Assembly (NCBI RefSeq): GCF_900109115.1
Contig: NZ_FNYV01000005.1
Coordinates: forward strand, 253,509-317,508
Direction of reading: 5' to 3'
DNA: 64,000 bases
Source of the DNA: Micromonospora phaseoli
GTDB lineage: Bacteria > Actinomycetota > Actinomycetes > Mycobacteriales > Micromonosporaceae
Shown: positions 43,952 to 52,834 of the stretch, piece by piece
Layout of the letters: every line of letters starts with the position of its first letter
Numbering within the stretch: the first letter of the stretch is position 1
Notes under the pieces: model-generated
What the model saw: the letters and a program-made list of their open reading frames with translations, nothing else
Told to the model about the DNA's origin: nothing
Database searches by the model: none
Translations under genes and position numbers: made by a program

Positions 43952-44509
43952 GTGACTGGCGTACCACCGCAGGAGCCGGCGGCGGCCTCCGTACCCCCAC
44001 CGGCGCGGGAGGTGGCCACCGACGCCGACCTGGCCGCGGTGGCCGCGCAGCTCGGCCGCCCGCCACGCGGTACCCGCGCGGTGGCCCACCGATGCCCGTG
44101 TGGCCTGCCCGACGTGGTGGAGACGACGCCCCGACTGGCCGACGGCACCCCGTTCCCGACGCTGTTCTATCTGACCTGTCCCCGGGCCACCGCGGCGTGC
44201 AGCCGACTCGAGTCGGCCGGGGTGATGCGGGAGATGGCGGACCGGCTGGCCACCGATCCGGAGCTGGCCGCCCGGTACCGCGCCGCGCACGAGGACTACC
44301 TGACCCGTCGGGCGGCCGTCGCCGAGGTGCCCGAGATCGCCGGCATCTCGGCCGGTGGCATGCCCGGCCGGGTGAAGTGCCTGCACGTGCAGCTCGGCCA
44401 CGCGCTCGGCGCCGGTCCCGGGGTCAACCCGTTCGGCGACGAGACCCTGGACCTCGTCGAGCCCTGGTGGACGGCGGGCCGCTGCGTCGACGTGCCGGAC
44501 GCCGAGTGA
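43952..44509 (+). CDS. DUF501-family protein
   Basis: A 185-residue protein with the DUF501 core ATDADLAAVAAQLGRPPRG, then VAHRCPCGLPDVVETTPRL and PFPTLFYLTCPRATAACSR, with conserved cysteines that could bind a metal. Function unknown, but the family is regularly found between divIC and ppx. GTG 43952. Its stop overlaps the start of the acetyltransferase gene as GTGA. Confidence 0.88.
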   Translation: MTGVPPQEPAAASVPPPAREVATDADLAAVAAQLGRPPRGTRAVAHRCPCGLPDVVETTPRLADGTPFPTLFYLTCPRATAACSRLESAGVMREMADRLATDPELAARYRAAHEDYLTRRAAVAEVPEIAGISAGGMPGRVKCLHVQLGHALGAGPGVNPFGDETLDLVEPWWTAGRCVDVPDAE

Positions 44510-45045
44510 GCGCCGAGCCGGCACCGGCCACGATCGCACCCGATGCGGTGGTGATCCGGCGGGCCCGAACCGCCGACGTGCGGGCGATCCGGCGGCTGGT
44601 GGACACCTACACCGACGATCGACGCCTGCTCAGCAAGGCGACCGTCACGCTCTACGAGGACGTGCAGGAGTTCCGGGTGGCCAGCCGGGTCTCCGACGGC
44701 GCGGTGGTGGGCTGCGGCGCGCTGCACGTGATGTGGGAGGACCTGGCCGAGATCCGTACGGTGGCGGTCGACCCGACCTGCCGGGGGCAGCGGATCGGGC
44801 ACCGGATCGTCGCCGAGCTGATCGACGCGGCGCGGGGACTGGGCGTGTCACGGATCTTCGTGCTGACCTTCGAGACCCGGTTCTTCGCCTCGTTCGGCTT
44901 CACCGAGATCGACGGCGCACCCGTGCCGCACCCGGTCTACGAGCAGCTGCTGCGCTCCTACGACGAGGGCGTCGCCGAGTTCCTCGACCTGGAGCGGGTC
45001 AAGCCGAACACCCTGGGCAACACCCGGATGCTGCTGCGCCTCTGA
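44506..45045 (+). CDS. argA: GNAT acetyltransferase resembling amino-acid N-acetyltransferase
   Basis: A 179-residue single-domain GNAT. The acetyl-CoA loop reads PTCRGQRIGHRIVAEL near residue 95, with RTVAVD before it and FASFGFTEIDG after. The C-terminus KPNTLGNTRMLLRL and the middle block (SKATVTLYEDVQEF) resemble the short mycobacterial ArgA (Rv2747) that acetylates glutamine/glutamate for arginine synthesis. The symbol rests on this resemblance. GTG 44506 overlaps the DUF501 stop codon by 4 bases. Confidence 0.75.
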   Translation: MSAEPAPATIAPDAVVIRRARTADVRAIRRLVDTYTDDRRLLSKATVTLYEDVQEFRVASRVSDGAVVGCGALHVMWEDLAEIRTVAVDPTCRGQRIGHRIVAELIDAARGLGVSRIFVLTFETRFFASFGFTEIDGAPVPHPVYEQLLRSYDEGVAEFLDLERVKPNTLGNTRMLLRL

Positions 45046-45072
45046 CCCGGTCGGGTGGTCCGGGCCCCGCTG

Positions 45073-45078
45073 TAGGGT
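45073..45078 (+). promoter_or_regulatory. Candidate -10 box (TAGGGT) for leaderless ppx mRNA
   Basis: TAGGGT ends 7 bases before GTG 45086, and no ribosome binding site is visible. Confidence 0.4.
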
Positions 45079-45085
45079 TCTCGGC

Positions 45086-46036
45086 GTGACGACGCGCGTG
45101 GCCGCCATCGACTGCGGCACCAACTCGATCCGGTTGCTGATCGCCGACCTGCCCGACCCGTCGGCGGGGCCGTCGGTGCCGCTGGTCGATCTGTGCCGCC
45201 GGATGGAGATCGTCCGGCTGGGTCAGGGCGTCGACGCCACGGGTCGCCTCGCTCCGGAGGCGATCGAGCGGACCCGGGTCGCGCTGGCCGACTACGTCAC
45301 CGAGATCGAGAAGCTGCACGCCGAGCGGGTGCGGATGTGCGCCACGTCGGCCACCCGGGACGCCGAGAACGCGGCCGATTTCCGGGCCATGGTGGAGCAG
45401 ACCCTCGGCGTCGCGCCGGAGGTGGTCAGCGGCGACGAGGAGGCCCGACTCTCGTTCACCGGTGCGGTGCGCGGGCTGCCGGCCGACGCGCCTTCGCCGT
45501 ACCTGGTGGTCGACATCGGCGGCGGTTCGACCGAGTTCGTCGTCGGCCGACGGGACGCCGGTGTCGACGCGGCGATCTCGGTGGACATCGGCTGCGTCCG
45601 GATGACCGAGCGCCACCTGCACGGCGACCCGCCCGGCCTGGACGAGATCGCTGCTGCGCAGGCCGACATCGCGGTCGCGGTGGACCGGGCGCTGGCCGCC
45701 GTGCGGGGGCGGGAGGCGGCCACCCTGGTCGGGCTCGCCGGCTCGGTCACCACCGTGGTCGCGATCGCCCAGGGCCTCACCGGGTACGACCCGGCCCGCA
45801 TCCATCACGCCCGGGTGTCGTACGAGCGGGTCGCGGAGGTCACCGCAGACCTGCTGGCGATGAGCCGGGAACAGCGGCTGGCGATCCCGGTGATGCATCC
45901 CGGCCGGGCTGACGTGATCGGCGCGGGCGCCCTGGTGCTTCGCGTGATCATGGAACGGGCGGGCCTGGACGCGGTGGTCGCCTCCGAGCACGACATCCTC
46001 GACGGCATCGCCTGGAGCTTCGCCGGGCTGACCTGA
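45086..46036 (+). CDS. ppx: Ppx/GppA-family phosphatase
   Basis: A 316-residue member of the actin-like Ppx/GppA family that hydrolyses polyphosphate or pppGpp. Phosphate-binding loops are AIDCGTNSIRLLIADL near the N-terminus and VVDIGGGSTEFVVG near residue 140, with the catalytic region GDEEARLSF before it and GLAGSVTTVVA later. The single-domain length fits actinobacterial Ppx1/2-like proteins. GTG 45086. Its position after DUF501 matches Rv1025-Rv1026; polyphosphatase versus pppGppase is not resolved. Confidence 0.93.
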   Translation: MTTRVAAIDCGTNSIRLLIADLPDPSAGPSVPLVDLCRRMEIVRLGQGVDATGRLAPEAIERTRVALADYVTEIEKLHAERVRMCATSATRDAENAADFRAMVEQTLGVAPEVVSGDEEARLSFTGAVRGLPADAPSPYLVVDIGGGSTEFVVGRRDAGVDAAISVDIGCVRMTERHLHGDPPGLDEIAAAQADIAVAVDRALAAVRGREAATLVGLAGSVTTVVAIAQGLTGYDPARIHHARVSYERVAEVTADLLAMSREQRLAIPVMHPGRADVIGAGALVLRVIMERAGLDAVVASEHDILDGIAWSFAGLT

Positions 46037-46151
46037 CCGGACGGCCGCGATCGGTGGAAATAGCTGAACGGATGAGGTTCGCGGGGCAACGGGCGGCGTC
46101 GATGATCGCTTACGGTGTCGTCTGCTCAGCTGCCCCTTGGAAGGACAATCC

Positions 46152-46577
46152 GTGTCAGAGCAAGTCGCACCGCCGGCGTCGTCGGCCGAGCCGGAGAAGA
46201 AGTCCGGCGGTAGGAAGAAGCTACTCGGCATCGTGGGCGTGATCGTCGCCTTCGCCGTGGTGGCCGGCCTGAAGTTCGGCCTCGCTGGCTTCTTCGGCTC
46301 GGACGAGGCGGCGGAGGCGAAGGCAGGTGACTGCATCGCCGAGTTGTCCGAGACCATCGGAGACGAGGAGACCGAGGTCGACGGCGCGAAGGTTGTTTCC
46401 TGCACCGACTCGGCCGCCGTGTACAACGTGGCCGGTCGGGTCGACGGTCAGACCGAGGAGCAGGCCAAGTCCGGAGAGGCCTGCGAGCAGTACGTCCAGG
46501 AGGGTGAGTACTTCATCTTCTACAACATCAAGCCCGGCGGCACCGGCTACCTGCTCTGCCTCACCAAGAAGGTCTGA
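46152..46577 (+). CDS. Small membrane-anchored protein (LppU-like)
   Basis: A 141-residue protein. A charged tail (SSAEPEKKSGGRKK) is followed by one membrane helix (LLGIVGVIVAFAVVAGLKFG) and an extracellular domain of about 90 residues with paired cysteines (AGDCIAEL, VVSCTD, GEACEQYV, YLLCLTKK). It resembles LppU/SCO3897-type small proteins. GTG 46152 follows AAGGA; the ATG at 46137 is less well placed. A terminator lies 33 bases after the stop. Confidence 0.75.
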   Translation: MSEQVAPPASSAEPEKKSGGRKKLLGIVGVIVAFAVVAGLKFGLAGFFGSDEAAEAKAGDCIAELSETIGDEETEVDGAKVVSCTDSAAVYNVAGRVDGQTEEQAKSGEACEQYVQEGEYFIFYNIKPGGTGYLLCLTKKV

Positions 46578-46609
46578 GGCTCGATCCGGCACCATTTCCA
46601 CCACCACCG

Positions 46610-46640
46610 GACGGCGGCGCGGCAGGTCCGCGCCGCCGTC
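46610..46640 (+). terminator. 13-bp stem terminator
   Basis: GACGGCGGCGCGG pairs perfectly with CCGCGCCGCCGTC around CAGGT, just after the LppU-like gene. Confidence 0.75.
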
Positions 46641-46789
46641 GGCGTGTCCGGCGCGACCGCCACGCGAACGGGAGGTGAATGCCACTGTTCCGGCATCTTC
46701 CCGGCGGCGGTCACCGCGTGGCAGGCTACCGGCACGTAAGACCACTGGGCGACCAGCCAACGATGACTGACCGCTAGGAGGACGGGCCG

Positions 46790-47476
46790 ATGGGCGAGAT
46801 GGTGACCTACCGTGGCGATGGCGGTACGGGTGAGGGATATCTCGCGATACCCGCCACCGGCACGGCCAGCCCCGCGGTGATCGTGATTCAGGACTGGTGG
46901 GGCCTGGTACCCCACATCCGGTCGGTGGTGGACCGCTTCGCCGAGGCGGGCTTCGTGGCTCTCGCGCCGGACTTCCGGCACGGGGAGCCGGCCGGTAGGC
47001 CGAGCGAGCCCCGGCGGCTGCTGAACGGGCCGCAGATGGACGAGACGGCGCGGGAGATCGCCACCGCCGCCGACTACCTCGCCGGCCGTATCGAGGTCAC
47101 CGGCAAGGTCGGCTGCGCCGGTTTCTGTGCCGGCGCCAGCCTCGCGTTGTGGTCGGCCAACTTCTCCGAGCGGATCGTCGCCACCGCCGCCTTCTACCCG
47201 CGGCTGCCGTGGGAGGGAATGCGCGCCGAGTGGACCGACTACGCGGGCAAGGACGCGCTCGTGCACTGCTCGGAGGCGGACGGCACCTCCGCCGACCCCG
47301 GCGTCCAATCGGTCCGCCGAGCCATCGAAGGTGCTGGCGGCACCTGCCAGCTGCACGACTATCCGGGCACCGCGCACGCCTTCTTCAACGAGGACCGGCC
47401 GGAGAAGTTCGACCAGCGGGCCGCCGCCAGCGCCTGGGCTCGTACCCTCGAACTGTTCCGGGCCAAGCTTGGCTGA
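46790..47476 (+). CDS. Dienelactone-hydrolase-family alpha/beta hydrolase
   Basis: A 228-residue hydrolase. The nucleophile elbow is [12 protein letters not shown] with Cys near residue 110 (typical for dienelactone hydrolase), and the catalytic His is in [14 protein letters not shown]. An Asp is likely in the region around [13 protein letters not shown]. It hydrolyses cyclic esters or lactones, but many family members are of unknown substrate. ATG 46790 has TAGGAGGA upstream. The downstream glycosylase gene follows within about 20 bases. Confidence 0.9.
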   Translation: MGEMVTYRGDGGTGEGYLAIPATGTASPAVIVIQDWWGLVPHIRSVVDRFAEAGFVALAPDFRHGEPAGRPSEPRRLLNGPQMDETAREIATAADYLAGRIEVTGKVGCAGFCAGASLALWSANFSERIVATAAFYPRLPWEGMRAEWTDYAGKDALVHCSEADGTSADPGVQSVRRAIEGAGGTCQLHDYPGTAHAFFNEDRPEKFDQRAAASAWARTLELFRAKLG

Positions 47477-47495
47477 GTCGCACACCGTCCCGGAT

Positions 47496-48209
47496 GTGGT
47501 CACTCACGCCGCGCGGGCGGCCGACCTGACCGACCTCGACGCGGCCGTCACGTACTGCTCTGCCTGCCCCCGGTTGGTCGACTGGCGCAGCGAGGTCGCC
47601 CGCACCAAGCGGGCGTCCTTCCGTGACCAGGAGTACTGGGGCCGCCCGGTGCCCGGCTTCGGCGACCCGGCCGCCCGGATCGCGATCCTCGGCCTCGCTC
47701 CGGCCGCGCACGGCGGCAACCGCACCGGCCGGATCTTCACCGGTGACCGCTCCGGCGACGTGCTCTTCGCCGCGCTGCACCGCGCCGGCCTGGCCAACCA
47801 ACCGACCAGTGTGGCCGCCGACGACGGGCTGGCGTTGTGGCGGACGCGGATCTTCGCGGCCGTACGCTGCGCCCCACCGGACAACAAGCCCACCCCGGCC
47901 GAGCGGGACACCTGCGCACCGTGGCTGCACCGGGAAGTCGAACTGCTCCGGCCGACGCTGCGGGTGGTGGTGGCGCTGGGTGCCTTCGCCTGGGCTGCCT
48001 GGTGGCCTGCGTTACGCTCCGCGTACGGCCTCCGTCCGCCCAGCCCGCGCCCCTCGTTCGGTCATGGGGCACACTGGTCCGGCACGGCCGTACCGGAACT
48101 GCTCGGCTGTTACCACGTCAGCCAGCAGAACACCTTCACCGGGCGGCTGACACCAGGGATGCTGGACGATGTGTTCGCCCGGGCGAAGCGGTTGGCCGGG
48201 TTGGACTGA
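47496..48209 (+). CDS. Family 5 uracil-DNA glycosylase (UDGb type)
   Basis: About 237 residues. Iron-sulfur cysteines are visible in [11 protein letters not shown] and [17 protein letters not shown]. The active-site block [21 protein letters not shown] lacks the Asp/Asn typical of families 1 and 4, as in UDGb, and the C-terminal loop reads [13 protein letters not shown]. Such enzymes excise uracil, hypoxanthine and related bases from double-stranded DNA. Start uncertain: GTG 47496 is used; TTG 47469 would overlap the upstream stop and add nine residues. Likely cotranscribed with the hydrolase. Confidence 0.88.
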   Translation: MVTHAARAADLTDLDAAVTYCSACPRLVDWRSEVARTKRASFRDQEYWGRPVPGFGDPAARIAILGLAPAAHGGNRTGRIFTGDRSGDVLFAALHRAGLANQPTSVAADDGLALWRTRIFAAVRCAPPDNKPTPAERDTCAPWLHREVELLRPTLRVVVALGAFAWAAWWPALRSAYGLRPPSPRPSFGHGAHWSGTAVPELLGCYHVSQQNTFTGRLTPGMLDDVFARAKRLAGLD

Positions 48210-48285
48210 GGCTGCGGGGCGGTGACGATGGCGGACGGTACGCGTGGCAGCCGGCCGCACGCCCCGATGGCCCGGAGGTAGCCGG

Positions 48286-49005
48286 ATGGATCTCCTGCGC
48301 AGGTGGTGGCCGGTAACGGTGATGATTGTCCTGCTGGCCGCCGTCGCTCTGGCCGCCGCGCACTCGTCGATCGGCGCCAGCCAGATCCCACCCGCCGCGA
48401 AGGACGCACCCTTCGTGCTCGAGTACCCGACCGAGGACCCCCGGCCGTCCATTCCGGCCGAGCCACGGGAGGCCGCCGAGCAGACCCGCACCGAGATCCC
48501 GTCCTGGCTCGGCACGGTGACTCTGGTGCTGCTCGGGCTGGTGCTGCTCGTCGTTCTCGGGTACCTGGCCTGGACGCTGATCCGGGGAGCGGCCCGCCGG
48601 GTCACCCGGGCACTGCCGTCGCAGCCGGCGCGGCGCAGCGCCGAGGGCACCGCCGCAGAGGTGGTGGCGGCCGTCGACGCCGGTCTGGTCGGGTTGGACG
48701 ACCGCGCCACCGACCCGCGTACCGCCGTGATCGCCTGCTGGGTACGCCTCGAAGAGGCCGCCGCCGCTGCCGGTGTGCCCCGGCTGACCGGTGACACACC
48801 CACCGACCTGGTCACCCGGCTGCTGCGCGGTGACCCGTCCACCGGGGTGCCGGCGATCGCCAGCGCCGACGTGCTGGCCGAGTTGGCCCACGTCTACCGT
48901 GAGGCCCGGTACGCCACCCGCCCAGTCGAGGAGCAGACCCGTGACCAGGCGCGCGCTGCCCTGCGCCGGCTGCGTGGCGAACTCACCACAGCGGTGACGC
49001 CGTGA
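48286..49005 (+). CDS. DUF4129-domain membrane protein (MoxR operon)
   Basis: A 239-residue protein with an N-terminal signal-anchor (WPVTVMIVLLAAVALAAAH), a second membrane helix near residue 80 (TLVLLGLVLLVVLGYLAW), and a C-terminal cytoplasmic DUF4129 region (CWVRLEEAAAAAGVPR to VYREARYATR). DUF4129 proteins accompany MoxR/DUF58 systems in actinobacteria. ATG 48286 follows GGAGG. First gene of a five-gene unit. Confidence 0.85.
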   Translation: MDLLRRWWPVTVMIVLLAAVALAAAHSSIGASQIPPAAKDAPFVLEYPTEDPRPSIPAEPREAAEQTRTEIPSWLGTVTLVLLGLVLLVVLGYLAWTLIRGAARRVTRALPSQPARRSAEGTAAEVVAAVDAGLVGLDDRATDPRTAVIACWVRLEEAAAAAGVPRLTGDTPTDLVTRLLRGDPSTGVPAIASADVLAELAHVYREARYATRPVEEQTRDQARAALRRLRGELTTAVTP

Positions 49006-49027
49006 GCGAGCAGCAGCGAGCGACGCG

Positions 49028-49615
49028 ATGAGCAGCACCAGCATCGACGACCTGCTCACCTTCGAGGAGGAAAGACCGGTCCAGCCGGAGCAGGCCCGGG
49101 GCGGGCGGCTGCGTACCGTGGCCGGTGTTCTCGGTGTCACCGCGGCGGTGACCGCCGTGGCGGTCGTCGGGCTGCGGGTGGTCGGGCTGCGGGTGTCGCT
49201 GCTGGTGCTGGTCGCCGCGGTGCTCACGCTGCTGGTGATACGCCGTATCGTCACCTCGCTCGCCCCGCCGCCGAGGTCCACGCTCGCCGCGTCGCGTTCC
49301 CGCCGCGGGGAGGAGGACGGTATGTACAACTGGGACGCCCGGGACGCGCTGCGTACCGCGATCAACGGCTGGGAAGTGCCCCTGGACTGGTCCAGGACGC
49401 GGCCCGAACGGTTCACCAGCGTGATCCTGCCCCGCCTCGCCGAACTTGCCGACGAGCGGATGCGCCTGAAGCATGGTGTGACCCGCGAGTCGGATCCGGC
49501 TCGGGCGCGGGTCCTGCTGGGCGACCGACTGTGGACGTTCCTGGAGACCCCGCCCCGCCGTACCCCTTCGCCGCGCGATCTCGCGGCGATCGTCGCCGAA
49601 CTGGAGAAAATCTGA
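49028..49615 (+). CDS. Membrane protein of the MoxR/DUF58 operon
   Basis: A 195-residue protein. An acidic N-terminus (SIDDLLTFEEERP) is followed by two membrane helices at about residues 31-49 and 56-74, and a cytoplasmic domain with RTAINGWEVPLDWSRTRPER. Its stop TGA overlaps the ATG of the MoxR gene as TGATG. It has a conserved position but no recognised function. Confidence 0.75.
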   Translation: MSSTSIDDLLTFEEERPVQPEQARGGRLRTVAGVLGVTAAVTAVAVVGLRVVGLRVSLLVLVAAVLTLLVIRRIVTSLAPPPRSTLAASRSRRGEEDGMYNWDARDALRTAINGWEVPLDWSRTRPERFTSVILPRLAELADERMRLKHGVTRESDPARARVLLGDRLWTFLETPPRRTPSPRDLAAIVAELEKI

Positions 49616-50622
49616 TGAACGACGTCGGCCGGACCATGCCCCCCACCGAGGTCGGCCGCCTCGCCAAGGCGGTACTCGACGCGGTGGGTCAGGTCGTGGT
49701 CGGCAAGCGGGACTCGCTGGAACTGGTCCTCGCCGGCATCCTCGCCGGCGGGCACGTCCTGCTGGAGGACCTGCCCGGCCTGGGCAAGACGCTCACGGCG
49801 CGGTCCTTCGCCCAGGCGCTCGGGCTGGACTTCCGGCGCCTCCAGTTCACCCCCGACCTGCTGCCCGCCGACGTCACCGGTTCGTTCCTCTACGACCAGC
49901 GCACCGGTGACTTCACGTTCCGGGCCGGGCCGGTCTTCACCAACCTGCTGCTCGCCGACGAGATCAACCGGACCCCGCCGAAGACCCAGTCGGCGCTGCT
50001 GGAGGCGATGCAGGAGAAGCAGGTCTCGGTGGAGGGCGTGACCTACCGGCTGGACGAGCCGTTCCATGTGCTCGCCACCGCCAACCCGATCGAGTACGAG
50101 GGCACCTACCCGCTGCCGGAGGCGCAGTTGGACCGGTTCCTGCTGCGGGTGTCGTTCGGCTACCCGGATCAGGAAGAGGAGTGGGAGGTGCTGCGCCGGC
50201 GGATGGCGCGCCGCCGCGAGGAGGCCGACATCAAGCCGGTCGTCGACGCCGGCACGCTGCGCGCCATGCAGGCGGCGCTGGAGGACGTGGTGGTCGAGGA
50301 CTCGGTCGGCCGCTACATCGTGGCACTCACCGCGGCCACCCGGGAGCATCCGTCGGTGCTGGTGGGTGCCTCACCGCGCGGCTCGTTGGCGTTGCTGCTG
50401 CTGGCCCGGGTACGCGCCGTGTTCTCCGGGCGGGACTACGTGGTGCCCGAGGACGTGAAGGACGTGGCGGCGCCGGCCCTGTCGCACCGGATCACGCTGC
50501 GGCCGGAGATGTGGCTGCGTCGGGTGGATCCGTCCTTCGTGGTCGGTGAGGTCCTCGACGGCACCCCGGCGCCGGCCAGCGGTGCCCTGCCCAGCTACGC
50601 CGCCGGTCGGCAGGGAAACTGA
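49615..50622 (+). CDS. MoxR-family AAA+ ATPase
   Basis: A 335-residue AAA+ ATPase. Walker A is EDLPGLGKTLTARSFA near residue 54, Walker B LLLADEINRTPPKTQ near residue 115, sensor 1 ATANPIEYEGTYPLPEAQ. The C-terminal winged-type domain holds VGASPRGSLALLLLARV. MoxR ATPases act as chaperones that mature protein complexes together with DUF58/VWA partners, here encoded next door. ATG 49615 overlaps the preceding stop codon. Confidence 0.95.
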   Translation: MNDVGRTMPPTEVGRLAKAVLDAVGQVVVGKRDSLELVLAGILAGGHVLLEDLPGLGKTLTARSFAQALGLDFRRLQFTPDLLPADVTGSFLYDQRTGDFTFRAGPVFTNLLLADEINRTPPKTQSALLEAMQEKQVSVEGVTYRLDEPFHVLATANPIEYEGTYPLPEAQLDRFLLRVSFGYPDQEEEWEVLRRRMARRREEADIKPVVDAGTLRAMQAALEDVVVEDSVGRYIVALTAATREHPSVLVGASPRGSLALLLLARVRAVFSGRDYVVPEDVKDVAAPALSHRITLRPEMWLRRVDPSFVVGEVLDGTPAPASGALPSYAAGRQGN

Positions 50623-50628
50623 CCCGTC

Positions 50629-52047
50629 GTGAGCAACCCGGACCGGCCGGCACCGACCATCTGGACGCCCACCTGGGCGTTCGGCCGAGCGGTGCTGCTC
50701 ACCGGCCTGCTCCTGGTCGCCGCGGTGGTGTTGGGGCGGGTGGACCTGGTCGTGCTGGCGACCCCGTTCGCGCTCGGCACCGCGTACGCGTTGCGCCGCC
50801 GCCCGACTGAGCCGCCCCGGGTCTGGATCAGCGGGGACGACGGGCACCTGGTGGAGGGCGGCGACGTGGCGGGCACGGTCAGCGTCGGTAACCCCGGTGC
50901 GGTCAGTTACGACGTGGCGGTGCTGCGCGCCCGGGTCTCACCCTGGCTGCGCATCGAGCGGGCGACTCTCGCCGGCGGCACCGTGGCCGGCATCGGTCGC
51001 GCCGCCGGTGATGACCGATCCGCCGGTGACGGCCGCGCCGCCGGCCGACCGGCGGTGGCGGACCGGCCATTCGTGACCTCGGTGGCTGCGGAGACCGCCG
51101 TCGATCTGGAGCTGGCCGGCACCGCGCTGCGCTGGGGGCGGCATCCGTTCGGCCCGGCGGGCGCCCGGGTCGCGGCGGCGCACGGCCTGCTGGTCTCGCG
51201 CGCGGTGATCGCCGAGCCGATCCGTGCCAAGGTGTACCCGAAGACCGAGCCGTTCGAGGCGGTCGAGGCGATGCCCCGGGCCGCCGGGCTGGTCGGCGCG
51301 CACCACTCGCGGCGTCCCGGCGAGGGCGGCGAGCTGGCCGGGGTACGGGTCTTCGCCCCCGGTGACCGGCTGCGTCGCATCGACTGGCGGGTGTCGCTGC
51401 GGGCTCGCCAACTGCACGTGGCAGCCACCCTCTCCGACCGGGACGCCGAGGTGGTGGTGCTGCTCGACGTGCTGGCCGAGGCGGGCCGCTCCGGTGGGAT
51501 CACCGGTACGGCGTCGGTGCTGGACACCACGGTCCGGGCAGCCGCCGCCATCGCCGAGCACTACCTGCACCGCGGCGACCGGGTGGCGTTGCTGGAGTAC
51601 GGTCCGAGCGCCCGGCGGCTGCGACCGGCGACCGGACGCCGGCAGTACCTGACCGTCCTGGAGTGGCTGCTCGAGGTCAAGGCACAGTCCTCCCCGCACG
51701 AGCCGTACGACCAGGTGTTCGGGCCGCAGTTGCTCTCCGCCGACGCGCTGGTGGTGGTGCTCACGCCACTGTTGGAGGAGCGGTCGGCACAGATGTTGGC
51801 CCGGTTGGCCCGCTCGGGACGGTTCGTGGTGGCCGTGGACACCCTCCCGGTCGACCTGTCACCGCCGAAGGATCGGGGCTGGGCCGAGGTGGCGTACCGG
51901 CTGTGGCGGCTGGACCGGGACACCATGATCGCGCAGTTGCGCGAACACGGCGTGCCAGTGGTGCCGTGGGCCGGTGCGGGCAGCCTCGACCAGGTGCTGC
52001 GCGACGTGGCCAGGCTGGCCACCGCCCCCAGGGTCGGTGGCCGGTGA
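50629..52047 (+). CDS. DUF58-domain protein
   Basis: A 472-residue protein with two N-terminal membrane helices and the DUF58 signature FAPGDRLRRIDWRVSLRARQL near residue 243, followed by a VWA-like fold (EVVVLLDVLAEAGRSGG). A low-complexity stretch GRAAGDDRSAGDGRAAGR near residue 125 interrupts the extracytoplasmic beta region and may be a recent insertion. GTG 50629, 6 bases after the MoxR stop. MoxR-DUF58 pairs are thought to assemble or activate envelope or metal-cofactor complexes. Confidence 0.9.
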   Translation: MSNPDRPAPTIWTPTWAFGRAVLLTGLLLVAAVVLGRVDLVVLATPFALGTAYALRRRPTEPPRVWISGDDGHLVEGGDVAGTVSVGNPGAVSYDVAVLRARVSPWLRIERATLAGGTVAGIGRAAGDDRSAGDGRAAGRPAVADRPFVTSVAAETAVDLELAGTALRWGRHPFGPAGARVAAAHGLLVSRAVIAEPIRAKVYPKTEPFEAVEAMPRAAGLVGAHHSRRPGEGGELAGVRVFAPGDRLRRIDWRVSLRARQLHVAATLSDRDAEVVVLLDVLAEAGRSGGITGTASVLDTTVRAAAAIAEHYLHRGDRVALLEYGPSARRLRPATGRRQYLTVLEWLLEVKAQSSPHEPYDQVFGPQLLSADALVVVLTPLLEERSAQMLARLARSGRFVVAVDTLPVDLSPPKDRGWAEVAYRLWRLDRDTMIAQLREHGVPVVPWAGAGSLDQVLRDVARLATAPRVGGR

Positions 52048-52102
52048 GCGCGAGGAATGCAGCGCAGCGGAGTCCCGCAGTCGCGAACGAAGGGTTGGCT
52101 CG

Positions 52103-52678
52103 GTGAGCGCGATGATCGACGCGGTCACCGGGCGGGCACGGGCGTTGCGGACGGTCGCCGGGCGCATCTCCCTGGCTCCCGTCCTGGTCCGGGTGGCGAT
52201 CCTCCTCAGCACGTTGGTGGGGTTGTTGCTGGCGTTTCCCGCCGAGGTCGTCGCGGGGGAGGCGTTGGGTCCCCTGGTCGCGGTCGCGGTGCTGCCCGCA
52301 GTGGCGCCACGCCGGTTCTGGCCGACCTTCGCGGCGCTGGTCACGGTCGCCGGTTGGTTGCTGGCCACCGACGGGTACGGTCGGCCGATCGCGCTGTGGC
52401 GGCTGATGGCGGTGGCGGTGGCGCTCTACCTCACGCACACGCTCTGCGCGCTGGTCGCGGTGCTGCCGTACGACGCGGTGGTTGACCCGGACGTGATGGT
52501 GCGTTGGCTCACCCGGGCTGCCGGCGTGTTGCTCGCCACGTCGGTGCTCGGGGTGCTGCTGCTCGAACTCTCCGGCGTCGGTGCCGGCGGCAGCGGCTGG
52601 CAGGCGGTCACCATCGCCGGTCTGCTGCTCTCCGTTGGGGTGACCGCGTTGCTGGCCGGGCTGCTGCGACGTAGGTGA
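52103..52678 (+). CDS. Membrane protein of the MoxR/DUF58 operon
   Basis: A 191-residue protein with about five membrane helices; a loop after helix 4 reads DAVVDPDVMVRWLTR. GTG 52103 start (MIDAVTG at 52112 is an alternative ATG). It is last in the MoxR-DUF58 unit, 55 bases after DUF58. No family recognised. Confidence 0.7.
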   Translation: MSAMIDAVTGRARALRTVAGRISLAPVLVRVAILLSTLVGLLLAFPAEVVAGEALGPLVAVAVLPAVAPRRFWPTFAALVTVAGWLLATDGYGRPIALWRLMAVAVALYLTHTLCALVAVLPYDAVVDPDVMVRWLTRAAGVLLATSVLGVLLLELSGVGAGGSGWQAVTIAGLLLSVGVTALLAGLLRRR

Positions 52679-52834
52679 CTCGCGGGCCGGGAGAGCACCT
52701 GGGTGACTACCTGTGCCGCGGTGTCCGCAGTGGTCTGCGCGGCGTGGGTTGCGCGGGTCACAGCGGGATTGTGCTCGGTCACAGAAGAGGGCTGCGAACG
52801 GGATTACCGCAGCCGCTGGGGGAATGATGGAAGC

